This document shows positions 38,901-43,466 of a DNA stretch of 64,000 bases, piece after piece. The notes under the pieces were generated by a model. It saw nothing but the letters and a program-made list of their open reading frames with translations. It did no database searches and was not told the origin of the DNA. Each line of letters begins with the position of its first letter. Position 1 is the stretch's first letter. The translations under genes were made by a program, and so were the position numbers. Location of the stretch: contig NW_006494931.1 of assembly GCF_000471905.2 (NCBI RefSeq), positions 1,380,574 through 1,444,573 on the forward strand. Direction: 5' to 3'. The DNA comes from Amborella trichopoda. Taxonomy: Eukaryota > Streptophyta > Magnoliopsida > Amborellales > Amborellaceae.

Positions 38901-41900
38901 TTTATTTCAAAGGAATTAAAAACCATATTCAACACTGATCACCTAGAGACCACAAACGCTGCCTGTTACCTTATTTTTCCCTCTTTTCTAATTCCAGGAG
39001 GCCAGTAGTACATAACTATGAGAACTTCAAGGGTATGGGGTGTGGGCCCCATGCCAAGGAAACCACCGAATACCCATGTGCTACTTTCCCTTTCTATCTC
39101 ATCATCACATCCCTTCTTTATATATTACTTTAGTTGTGATTTATTTTAGGAGCAATAAATCTCAAAACCAACAGTTTGGTACACCAAACTTGAGTCTTTG
39201 ACTTATTTGTATGATTAAACCCAAAAGTATGCTACACAACTGGTTCGGATTCTCAACAATTTTTTTGCATCTGAGATATTCCAGGTAGCAAACATCTGAG
39301 AATTTAGTATTTGTTAGACTATAGCTCTCTATCAACACTTCCAACACCACTCCCTCTTTCCTCAAGGCGCACTAACTCACATAAGAATGGGAGCTGTCAC
39401 CTAACCTTCTATATAGGAAAAAACAAGACTTCGGGCAATATTCCCATTTGTCTTATCTGCGAAGACAATAGTTGTTGATTCAATGTCTGATGTAGGACAA
39501 AGTTATTCTCATTTTTATTTTTGTTTAACTTCAAAGGGTGTACATTTTAAATTTACTTTTAGGGTTTTTAAGTTCCTTACAGTTCCGGGATTTTCCATAA
39601 TTTTAGGATTTTTAGGAGTTGCTTAGAAAAAGATTTACGAGTGTTTATGGAATATTTTGTTTTATCAAGGACAAATTATCCTAACGAATTTTGTATTCAA
39701 GTTAGGACTTTGGGTCATTTTATTAATTATATGAACACTTACTGTCTCTGAAATATTAAAACGACTACAAAAGTGGCCGGCGGATCCTAGAGGGCTCATT
39801 CATGTGGGTTATTTCTAAGAAAAAAGAAAGGAAAGCTCCAAGCAATTGAAGCCATAGGCAGTGTTTAAGGAAAAAAACCCTAGGGTTTCTTCTAGTTGTT
39901 GTTGTGTTTAGCCTGAATTATTGGTGATTTTAGTGCTTTGTCAAAATTCATGCATAAATTTGGTATTAGAGCTTAGGTTTCTTCAATAGCAAGGCCAAGA
40001 AAATGCAACCAAGTATATGGTGTGCTAAACTTGGACCAAGGTTTGCTACATTCAGCCTAGATCCTACAGATTTCAGCTAGGTTTTGTGATTCTCTGCCTA
40101 GGGTTTGTGATTTTGGTAAACCCATAGTACTAAGAAGAGGCTGTGGAAGGAAGGGCTTTTGATCCGATTCATGATCCTAGAGATGAAGTAATTGAGGAAC
40201 TTAAACGACAAGTTCAACAGCTAATATAGCAGTTCGGAAGTTTCAATCATGGGCAAGACGGTGAACTCAAGTACACCCTTTTCACCGTCGCACTCCAGAA
40301 TCGAGTGTAGAGAAAAGTGATAGAGAACCTAAACATGGGGGACATCATTCTATGATTTTTATTTGAAGGAGGACATTCATGGTTTTGATAAAGATTGTAT
40401 CCAAAATCAGTAGGTAGATTTGGATTTGCAACCAATCTTCAATACATGATCAAATGAACAAGATCTTTCAGGAAATCCGATCTATGATAAGGATCAAGAT
40501 GAAGATGAAGATGTTTCGAAAGAGGATCTTGCTTGTGAAGAATATGGAGAAAAGGCAGCAAAAGACTAATCAAAATTATGGCCTTTAAAGACCTCAAGAA
40601 TATCGAAGAGGTGGAGCATTCAAGAGATTTTGGGCATTGGAACCAAAGTAGCGCAGCGAAACTGAGGGCAACTCATAAACCACAAATCGCGGCTTTGTAT
40701 TTAGAGAGTAATGAAATAAATCCTGAGAAAGACTCTGAAGGCTAGAAAATTGAAGTTTCTTACACAATTTTCGATGCGAGTTTAGGGTGGTTGAATTTGA
40801 TAAATTTATATCAATTCCGCAATACACATATTAGGATCCGTTTCTCGAGGATTTCTTCCTACCACAAATAACCTTTAAGCCAACAAAGAAGATGAAGGTT
40901 GAATAAGGGGTTTTGATGGTGAGTTCTCTTAGGACACTCCAAAACTTGATGACGTGTTTTCTCCAACCAAGGAAGATTGATGCAAGACATAATTATTATC
41001 ACCTTTAATTTTTATTTAATATCAAAGAATGTTATCAAAGAATGTACATTTTACTTTTACTTTAGGGTTTATTTTTAAGGTTTATATTTTATCAGGATTT
41101 TTTTGGGGGGAATTATAGGAGTTGTTTAGAAAAGTACTAAGTGTTTATGAAAAATTTTGTTTTATCAATGGTATAATTGTCATTATAAATTATGCATTTA
41201 CGTTAGGAGTTTTGGGTCAATTTATTAATTGTAAGGACACTTATTGTCTTTTGAACATTAAATAGAATACAAAAGTGGTCCATGGGGCTAAGAAGGCTCG
41301 AGGTCATTCATGTGGTTTATTTCTAAGAAAAAGAAAGAAAAGCTCCAAGCTTTTGAAACCCTACGCAGCGTTTGAGGAAGAAACCCAAGGTTTTCTTCTA
41401 CTTGTTGCATGTGTTTGGCCTGAATTATTGTTGATTTTTTGTGTTTCTTCAAAACTTCTACATCAATGTCTAATCTTCTAGCCCCTATTTCAATCGTGCC
41501 AACACTCCCAAGACCTTACATGATGGTCTCTAGTAATACCTCAGCAGCCTACCACAAAAGCCCCAACATTGTATTTCACCATGTGTCCTGCGTGCATGAA
41601 CTATAGAAACTCACATGTGGCTTCTCACATCAATTTCTTCATCAAAACAAAGAATTTCAGGAAACTTGACAAATATTTGTAAAATACAGTCTCAAATAAC
41701 ATCCAAAGGGTCTTGAAACAGTAATTTTCAGACCACTTAGGATTTCAATAATCCACAGACCACGACACTTGCCATTATTCATCAATAAGAACGCACACAT
41801 TAACAAAAATGGAGGTAACATAGCTAATGCATGCCAAAAGAATAGAAGCCTAAAAATATGAATATCATTGAACAATGGCCAACCGGCATGAAGATATTAG

Positions 41901-43466
41901 ATAAAACCAAATAAATGGCATTGGATGGTCTACTACTTCCGACACAATTCAAACATCACTCAAAATAACCATCTTACTCAGAAGTTGAAGTCTAAAAATT
42001 TACAATATTTCGGTAACGTTAAATCCAAAACCCAAAGAAAGTGTTCCCAAGACCAATTTAAGTTATGTAAGACAAGTCACAAGAGCATTTCCTTGACTTT
42101 AGTCTGGATGCACAACAAAGATCAAATACATACCCATAAGGATGCACTCTAAACATGGATGCAAAATTACAGGATCTGACATGAATTGTACCAGTCCTGG
42201 CCAATCTTCAAGTCCTAATCGTAGCATTTCTTTAGAAAAAACTCAAAGCCTTGAGAATTAGGTTATTTTAATCATTAGCATTTTTTAACTATGGTATATT
42301 TTGAAAGGCTTGTCCCCTTGGAAAGCACACCATTGCAACTCATTATCCACAAACATATGGAAAAACTACTATTCCTTCCAAAAAACAGTAAAAAGACAAG
42401 AAGGAAAACAATAAACTAAGCTAAATTAGTAAAGTAAGAATATTCCAAAAAAATGATTAAAAGACGTTCAGTTAATTGCCAAGGACATTTGACAAGAAAA
42501 ATCAAGACTAGACTAGATTTTATATACAACAAATAGAAGCAGACATCAAGACCAAGGCTCCAACAGGGGGAACCACTAAATGTGCAAGGTTCCAACAACT
42601 AATATGCCATATCCATATTTCAAAAGCTATGCCAACCACTGTTTCCTTCGTCACTCCATTTTATATATAATTCAAAGGACATCTTATTTTGACAATTCAA
42701 AGCCAAATAAACAGTAACAAGAAAAGAATCAATAACAATGGCCAACATACCAGCTTTATAAAGTCCCAACTATCAACTAACAAATTATCACATGGAAACC
42801 GGATCAAATGAGTAAATGGATAGAGCCACTTCTGCTAAACTTGGGTGACATATACCTATCAAATATAAGAGCCCTAAATGGCATTGCAGCAGTATCTTGG
42901 GGAGGGGGGATCCTCGTTACAATAGCATCTAGAATTTCTGTTATACCAACTCCCTCCTACAACAGATATAAGTAGTTACTCAAACTAAATGATCAATCTT
43001 TTCAAACAAGAAAATGCCAAAACAAGATTTTAAATAAAAAAACCCACTCCGTTCATGGGTAGTGAAAAAAGATCGACATCAATTGCAAGAAGAGACAAGA
43101 ACTTATCTAAACTAACCTTTGCAGAGCATTGAATGGCACCACGACAATCTAAACCAATTATCTGCAAATTTATTGCAACAAAAGTACATGAAAAGTCCAA
43201 CCAAAACGCCATAATGCAATCACACTTGATTCCACCTATAAGACAGTTCTCATACAATTTTCCCACAAGTGATCTATTTCTTACAAAAAACTCAAAAGTC
43301 TATGTTGTGGTTTCCACTACATTTCCATAAAAAAAAAATATGCACAATATTGAGACAGTGTCCACCAATATGAAAAGAAGATACATCCATGGTCCAAACT
43401 AACCTCTTCAATCTCTTGAATAACACGATTTGATTCAGCACCTGGGAGATCGATTTTGTTCAGGAC
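967..43466 (-). CDS. cpLEPA: Chloroplast-type elongation factor 4 (LepA/GUF1 family), 13 exons, partial at both ends
   Basis: A translational GTPase of the LepA/EF4 family, known in bacteria and plastids to act on the ribosome. Exons in coding order (minus strand): 43466-43404, 43161-43117, 42956-42856, 36781-36685, 24828-24757, 15486-15332, 15232-15175, 12538-12458, 12351-12265, 5282-5211, 5042-4908, 4791-4718, 1054-967. They total 1128 nt, phases agree at every junction, all introns are GT-AG and there are no stops. Seen: G4 motif NKID, G5 SAK, a domain II strand block ([14 protein letters not shown]), the domain III block [18 protein letters not shown], the EF-G domain V-like block [15 protein letters not shown], and the LepA-only C-terminal block [10 protein letters not shown]. 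The wording of domain II and [12 protein letters not shown] fits the plastid rather than the mitochondrial paralogue. The transit peptide, G1-G3 exons and the final exon(s) after VHRDK are not in view. Introns reach 11.9 kb. Confidence 0.95.
1085..1968 (+). pseudogene. 3' remnant of a hAT (BED/DUF659) transposon, copy A
   Basis: About 1160-1425 encodes an acidic tail with [13 protein letters not shown], matching [13 protein letters not shown] at the C-terminus of the hAT transposase at 58465-60693. It is followed by a 3' untranslated stretch (1500-1800) built from imperfect TATGGACTATGGAG repeats, and by a GC-rich terminus (CCGCTTAGGCGCCGCCC) with the end TTTTTTGGAACACTG. The 5' part of the element is missing. 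It lies only about 30 bp from the acceptor side of cpLEPA exon m, inside the intron. Confidence 0.6.
1990..2570 (-). pseudogene. Degenerate LINE reverse transcriptase C-terminal fragment
   Basis: On the minus strand the pieces [35 protein letters not shown] and [13 protein letters not shown] are recognisable from the C-terminal part of a plant non-LTR reverse transcriptase. The [16 protein letters not shown] and IGDK.RE.RLRW-type regions can be followed down to about 1990. Frames are broken by stops and shifts, and no catalytic motif remains. Same family as 23770-24410, 31925-32735 and 38090-38440. Confidence 0.75.
2550..2885 (+). repeat. Dispersed repeat, second copy at 18735-18955
   Basis: Direct-orientation similarity with 18735-18955: GTGGAAC(C/T)CAAGGTA near the start, a middle CTACTATAATTTTT(A/T)GTA block, then GGAAATTCACAAAAA and GGGAAGACTTA near the end. 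Non-coding. It may be the border of a larger element. Confidence 0.5.
2886..4717. other. Intron sequence with degenerate, unassigned repeat DNA
   Basis: Base composition between 3100 and 4430 is richer in GC than ordinary intron, and short open frames occur on both strands. The longest, 3726-4031 minus, includes [18 protein letters not shown], faintly like the N-terminal DUF4283 region of LINE ORF1 proteins, but many stops surround it. I cannot assign it firmly. Most likely it is an old retroelement fragment in reverse orientation. Confidence 0.35.
4718..4791 (-). CDS. cpLEPA: cpLEPA exon l: start of the LepA C-terminal domain
   Basis: 74 nt beginning [20 protein letters not shown] and ending YSFV plus GG. 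The acceptor is TTGTAG and the donor GTAATG. The ATG is internal to the protein, not a start. Confidence 0.95.
4908..5042 (-). CDS. cpLEPA: cpLEPA exon k: EF-G domain V-like block
   Basis: 45 codons, phase 0 to 0, beginning [18 protein letters not shown] and ending VYELPLAE. The acceptor follows a T-rich tract (TTTTTTAG) and the donor is GTATTG. Residues [10 protein letters not shown] sit where many homologues have Glu in place of Leu. Confidence 0.96.
5211..5282 (-). CDS. cpLEPA: cpLEPA exon j: linker before domain V
   Basis: 24 codons, phase 0 to 0, beginning [20 protein letters not shown] and ending PYVK. The acceptor is CCTAG and the donor GTTGTG. Confidence 0.93.
5283..5924. other. Intron sequence, nothing recognised
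   Basis: AT-rich sequence upstream of cpLEPA exon j with no coding signal or repeat structure that I can identify. Confidence 0.5.
5925..7380 (+). pseudogene. LINE ORF1 (DUF4283-type) fragment with Pro/Ser-rich tail
   Basis: The start encodes [14 protein letters not shown], parallel to IWLEVEDLYYQYVF of the longer LINE ORF1 at 46329, the end of the DUF4283 domain. After that comes some 1.3 kb of C-rich sequence that reads in any frame as Pro, Ser, Thr and His, as in the low-complexity C-terminal half of the other copy. Frames shift several times. It ends abruptly at about 7380, where composition turns AT-rich, so it is an internal fragment, not a host gene. Confidence 0.65.
7400..9425 (-). 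pseudogene. Endogenous caulimovirid-like capsid-region fossil
   Basis: On the minus strand the sequence is unusually A-rich and encodes Lys/Glu-rich pieces in shifting frames. In order these are an N-terminal acidic and coiled part (about 9400-8700), a capsid-core-like segment (8455-8132, with [11 protein letters not shown]), a strongly basic Lys/Arg stretch and then an acidic Ser/Glu tail (8259-7672, with [10 protein letters not shown]). This order fits the coat-protein region of plant pararetroviruses. Where a CCHC knuckle would be expected after the basic stretch, only a YCPK remnant is left. Multiple stops and frame changes show an old, non-functional copy. No movement-protein, protease or reverse transcriptase region was recognised with confidence. 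A retrotransposon gag of similar make-up is the alternative. Confidence 0.5.
9426..10016. other. Intron sequence, nothing recognised
   Basis: Between the caulimovirid-like fossil and the solo LTR. No gene, repeat or signal that I can support. Confidence 0.5.
10022..10514 (+). mobile_element. Solo LTR (493 bp) with 5-bp target duplication
   Basis: Begins TGATGAAGAG and ends CCTGCATCA, flanked by GAAAT on both sides (10017-10021 and 10515-10519). It is similar in the same order to the two LTRs of the element at 39488-41465: CTTTAAAGG.TGTA, TTTTAGGG, GGTCATTTTA, then GAAACCCTAGG near the end. This is the expected product of recombination between the two LTRs of a full element. Confidence 0.85.
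10520..11035. other. Intron sequence, nothing recognised
   Basis: AT-rich, without recognisable coding or repeat structure. Confidence 0.5.
11036..11240. repeat. Tandem duplication, ~102-bp unit, two copies
   Basis: Copy 1 starts TGCTTAAATCATTACAG at 11036 and copy 2 starts TGTTTAAATCACTACAG at 11139. Both carry GTGTCCAGCCAAGCAAATCC and GACATAGAAGACTAA with only a few differences, so the duplication is fairly recent. A third partial unit (TTTATTGAACA) follows. Confidence 0.9.
11320..11990. repeat. GGT/GTG-rich satellite with 92-bp higher-order unit
   Basis: About 670 bp of (GGT)n-type sequence with interspersed GTA, GAT and GCG variants. A block beginning TAGTAGTGCAGTAGTGG at 11701 recurs at 11793, a 92-bp higher-order period. 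The plus strand is G-rich and the minus strand C-rich. Long open frames on the minus strand read as His/Pro/Thr runs and are composition artefacts. It lies in the intron between cpLEPA exons i and j. Confidence 0.9.
12265..12351 (-). CDS. cpLEPA: cpLEPA exon i: domain III end
   Basis: 29 codons beginning [20 protein letters not shown] and ending NCVNGDT. The acceptor is TTTCAG and the donor GTAATC. A 6.98-kb intron follows, with the GGT-rich satellite, a solo LTR, the caulimovirid-like fossil and a LINE fragment. Confidence 0.95.
12458..12538 (-). CDS. cpLEPA: cpLEPA exon h: domain III core
   Basis: 27 codons beginning [19 protein letters not shown] and ending LLHMEIVQ, one of the most conserved stretches of LepA. 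The acceptor is GTGTAG and the donor GTTTGC. Confidence 0.95.
14515..14566. repeat. (TA)n(GA)n(TG)n compound microsatellite
   Basis: A TA run passes into a GA run and then a short TGTG run. Confidence 0.9.
14628..14647. other. Assembly gap, 20 N
   Basis: A run of 20 ambiguous bases, probably a gap of nominal size. Confidence 0.99.
15175..15232 (-). CDS. cpLEPA: cpLEPA exon g: domain III start
   Basis: One base completing Gln, then 19 codons beginning [18 protein letters not shown]. The acceptor is TTGTAG and the donor GTGAGT. It is separated from exon f by only 99 bp. Confidence 0.94.
15332..15486 (-). CDS. cpLEPA: cpLEPA exon f: domain II to III
   Basis: 155 nt beginning [20 protein letters not shown] and ending CGLFPVDAD plus CA. 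The donor is GTGGGT, which lies inside an open stretch. It is chosen because it alone restores Gln and continues in frame into the next exon; the alternative GT three bases downstream would give a stop in that exon. The acceptor is CGCAG. Confidence 0.95.
15487..16615. other. cpLEPA intron e-f, upstream part, nothing recognised
   Basis: No coding or clear repeat signature in this part of the 9.3-kb intron. Confidence 0.5.
16620..16985. repeat. GGATCC/GGATCTGG-type degenerate repeat
   Basis: Imperfect iterations of TGGATCCGAT, GGATCTGGATC and ATCCGAATC. Both strands read as DPNLDPD-like peptides, which are an artefact of the repeat. The period is irregular. Confidence 0.75.
17230..18545 (+). 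pseudogene. LINE 3' coding remnant: zf-RVT plus RNase H start
   Basis: About 17700-17860 encodes [20 protein letters not shown], a decayed zinc-binding region typical after the reverse transcriptase of plant LINEs. About 18166-18220 encodes [12 protein letters not shown], the opening of an RVT_3 (RNase H-like) domain. This is followed by broken frames as far as a possible [19 protein letters not shown] stretch. Stops and frame shifts abound, so it is an old fragment without the catalytic domain. Confidence 0.6.
18735..18955 (+). repeat. Dispersed repeat, second copy of 2550-2885
   Basis: Shares GTGGAACCCAAGGTAATAAA, TCTTCCACTATAATTTTTTG, AGAAATTCACAAAAA and GGGAAGACTTA with the first copy, in the same order and orientation. 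Confidence 0.5.
18956..20550. other. Intron sequence with no recognised gene
   Basis: The GA-rich patch at 19215-19310 and the GTGGGGC-type block at 19690-19800 look like pieces of a decayed LTR element, but I could not define ends or coding. Confidence 0.35.
20805..20987. repeat. (CT)n microsatellite, ~180 bp
   Basis: Nearly continuous CT repeats with short interruptions (CCTACT, TTCCTACT). The long Ser/Leu-rich open frames across it are artefacts. A shorter (CT)n(CA)n tract lies at 21151-21180. Confidence 0.95.
21461..21880. mobile_element. hAT-type MITE, copy B (420 bp), 8-bp target duplication
   Basis: Flanked by GGAATATC at 21453-21460 and 21881-21888. The ends are CAGTGATTCAAAAGC and, reversed, CATAGTTCCAAAAAGC, imperfect inverted repeats of hAT type. 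GC-rich subterminal zones (21478-21620 and 21785-21870) are packed with CCGCCTAGGCGG, GCGCCC and CTAGGCG motifs, and the interior is AT-rich. It has no coding capacity. It shares termini with copies A, C, D and E. Confidence 0.85.
22440..22715. repeat. Imperfect duplication near foldback element
   Basis: The block at 22450-22530 (TTTTTCTATTGAGTAGCAG, GAGGAAAACTATTCAA) recurs at about 22640-22710 (TTTTTCTATTAAGTAGTAG, GACGAAAAGTATTTAA). It is older and diverged. Confidence 0.55.
22716..23765. other. Intron sequence, nothing recognised
   Basis: AT-rich, with a poly-T run near 23315. No gene or element that I can support. Confidence 0.5.
23770..24410 (+). pseudogene. LINE reverse transcriptase C-terminal fragment
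   Basis: Recognisable pieces in order: FRYLASII-like start, [23 protein letters not shown], [58 protein letters not shown]. An in-frame TGA replaces the Trp that would follow AES. The element ends in a GATGATGACGAT tail, the usual short 3' microsatellite of this LINE family. 5'-truncated. Confidence 0.85.
24757..24828 (-). CDS. cpLEPA: cpLEPA exon e: domain II
   Basis: 24 codons, phase 0 to 0, reading [16 protein letters not shown] then VDKLYAGE. The acceptor is CTGCAG and the donor GTAATC. It sits alone between introns of 11.9 kb and 9.27 kb, so no neighbouring exon helps to find it. Confidence 0.95.
24829..26915. other. Start of the 11.9-kb intron d-e, nothing recognised
   Basis: AT-rich with no reliable coding or repeat structure. 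A GGCTCGG/GACTTGGCC-type stretch at 25950-26310 is mildly GC-rich but unassigned. Confidence 0.45.
26921..29676 (+). mobile_element. Large solo LTR (~2.76 kb), family R1, target duplication ATTGT
   Basis: Flanked by ATTGT at 26916-26920 and 29677-29681. It begins TTTTGGAATTATG and ends TATACACTCACA. A related copy at 56140 begins TTTTGGAGTTACGG directly after a purine-rich tract (CAAGTGGGAGAA), which marks this as the LTR start. No coding. Shared landmarks with the 56-kb copy include CAAGAGTCATGAAA, ATTGGCCTAAATCC, ACCTTCTCATAG and GACACCCAAATGGC. Confidence 0.7.
29682..30192. other. Spacer between the two R1 LTR copies
   Basis: About 500 bp. The part 29682-29865 resembles 33080-33255 (TTATCAACAAAT, GATGAGA.CTTCAACT, TTTTGCCATGAT, GGATATCCCTTG), a short dispersed repeat in direct orientation. 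It ends in a G-rich run before the inverted copy. Confidence 0.5.
30193..31890 (-). mobile_element. Partial R1 LTR in inverted orientation
   Basis: Starts at the LTR 3' end (reverse of TATACACTCACA) and runs backwards through the ACGGCCTTGGGTCTTAG and CATATGAGTTAGGTGGCTAA-type landmarks, matching 28020-29676 read on the opposite strand. It is truncated where a LINE fragment follows. With 26921-29676 it forms a large imperfect palindrome. Confidence 0.7.
31640..31818. repeat. Tandem duplication within the inverted LTR, ~95-bp unit
   Basis: Two copies of a unit with AGCAAAAAGCAAATCTCAAA, TTCCCTCCATTTTTATGAG and GCTAATGAAATCATGCC. The difference between copies is small. Confidence 0.85.
31925..32735 (+). 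pseudogene. LINE reverse transcriptase C-terminal fragment
   Basis: Begins just before the catalytic loop ([12 protein letters not shown]), but the two-Asp motif that should follow is not readable. It continues with [50 protein letters not shown], then [18 protein letters not shown] and [16 protein letters not shown]. It ends near a GATGATGATT tail. Several stops. Confidence 0.8.
32740..35297. other. Intron sequence; diverged repeat pieces, no gene
   Basis: 33080-33255 is the second copy of the dispersed repeat at 29682-29865. 33580-33960 is faintly like R1 LTR sequence (TTGGTTTTGATAGGC, CATGTGCATGTATGAGAGG). The rest is unassigned. Confidence 0.4.
35310..35484 (-). mobile_element. SINE-like retroposed insert with 12-bp target duplication
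   Basis: Flanked by the perfect direct repeat GTTGATCTTCAC (35298-35309 and 35485-35496). Read on the minus strand the 175-bp insert starts AAGGCAAGGGGCTGGGGTCG, has GGTGGTAGCATCCCCACACC and ends in a run of A. Length, A-tail and long target repeat fit a SINE. A clear tRNA box B was not seen, so its origin is open. Confidence 0.7.
35497..36684. other. Intron sequence, nothing recognised
   Basis: Slightly purine-rich sequence upstream of exon d with no gene or element that I can support. Confidence 0.5.
36685..36781 (-). CDS. cpLEPA: cpLEPA exon d: domain II beta barrel
   Basis: One base completing Ser, then 32 codons beginning [17 protein letters not shown] and ending IYFMASKK. The acceptor is CATCAG and the donor GTATGC. 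The following intron, 11,856 bp, is the largest in the visible gene and holds the large solo LTR, its inverted relative and the SINE-like insert. Confidence 0.95.
37412..37482. repeat. Two-copy tandem repeat, ~35-bp unit
   Basis: The unit TTTTTTGGAGAACTAGGTAC followed by ACACCCAAAA occurs twice without spacer. Confidence 0.9.
37680..38045. repeat. GA/CTT-rich tandem repeats, three diverged units
   Basis: Units of roughly 120 bp combine GAGAGAGA, a GTGTGTG run in one copy, GAACACTTGAAGG or GAATACTTGGAGG, and CATCTTCTTCTTTTTCTTCT. They lie within hAT copy E. Confidence 0.75.
38090..38440 (+). pseudogene. LINE reverse transcriptase 3' fragment nested in hAT copy E
   Basis: Carries the [19 protein letters not shown], [18 protein letters not shown] and final codons of the same LINE family as at 23770, ending in a GATGGTGATGATGATGG tail. 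It is more truncated than the other copies. Confidence 0.7.
38594..39482. other. Intron sequence, nothing recognised
   Basis: AT-rich, no gene or element identified. Confidence 0.5.
39961..39977 (+). promoter_or_regulatory. Primer-binding site of the LTR element
   Basis: TGGTATTAGAGCTTAGG lies six bases after the 5' LTR. It is one base from the common plant tRNA-Met-type primer sequence TGGTATCAGAGC. Confidence 0.75.
40963..40977 (+). promoter_or_regulatory. Polypurine-like tract before the 3' LTR
   Basis: A purine-rich AAGGAAGA stretch immediately precedes the 3' LTR, where plus-strand priming would occur. Confidence 0.45.
41471..42855. other. Intron c-d, left of exon c, nothing recognised
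   Basis: AT-rich sequence with no coding or repeat that I can name. Confidence 0.5.
42856..42956 (-). CDS. cpLEPA: cpLEPA exon c: G domain to domain II linker
   Basis: 101 nt, beginning [19 protein letters not shown] and ending in RALIFD plus two bases (AG) that complete a Ser codon with the first base of the next exon. The acceptor is TTGTAG and the donor GTATAT. A 6.07-kb intron follows. Confidence 0.95.
43117..43161 (-). CDS. cpLEPA: cpLEPA exon b: G5 motif
   Basis: 15 codons, [15 protein letters not shown], phase 0 to 0. The closing SAK is the G5 loop of translational GTPases. The acceptor is TTGCAG and the donor GTTAGT. It joins in frame to IQEIEE before it and EGVGITE after it. Confidence 0.95.
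43404..43466 (-). CDS. cpLEPA: cpLEPA exon a: end of G domain, G4 motif
   Basis: 21 codons, phase 0 to 0, beginning [11 protein letters not shown] and ending IQEIEE. It holds the guanine-specificity motif NKID. The acceptor reads TTTTAG and the donor GTTAGT on the minus strand. This is the most 5' exon I could find; the preceding part of the G domain (G1-G3) was not seen between here and 64000. Confidence 0.95.

Larger units (their letters stand above)
39488..41465 (+). mobile_element. Compact non-autonomous LTR retrotransposon with target duplication ATGTC
   Basis: The 5' LTR is 39488-39954 (TGATGTAGGA to ATTCATGCA) and the 3' LTR is 40978-41465 (TGATGCAAGA to TACATCA). ATGTC lies on both sides (39483-39487 and 41466-41470). 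The interior is only about 1.02 kb, with a primer site, a gag-like start ([17 protein letters not shown] near 40170-40220, then a stop) and a purine tract before the 3' LTR. No protease, reverse transcriptase or integrase. The LTRs are clearly diverged, so the insertion is old. The gag start resembles Ty3/gypsy elements. Confidence 0.85.
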
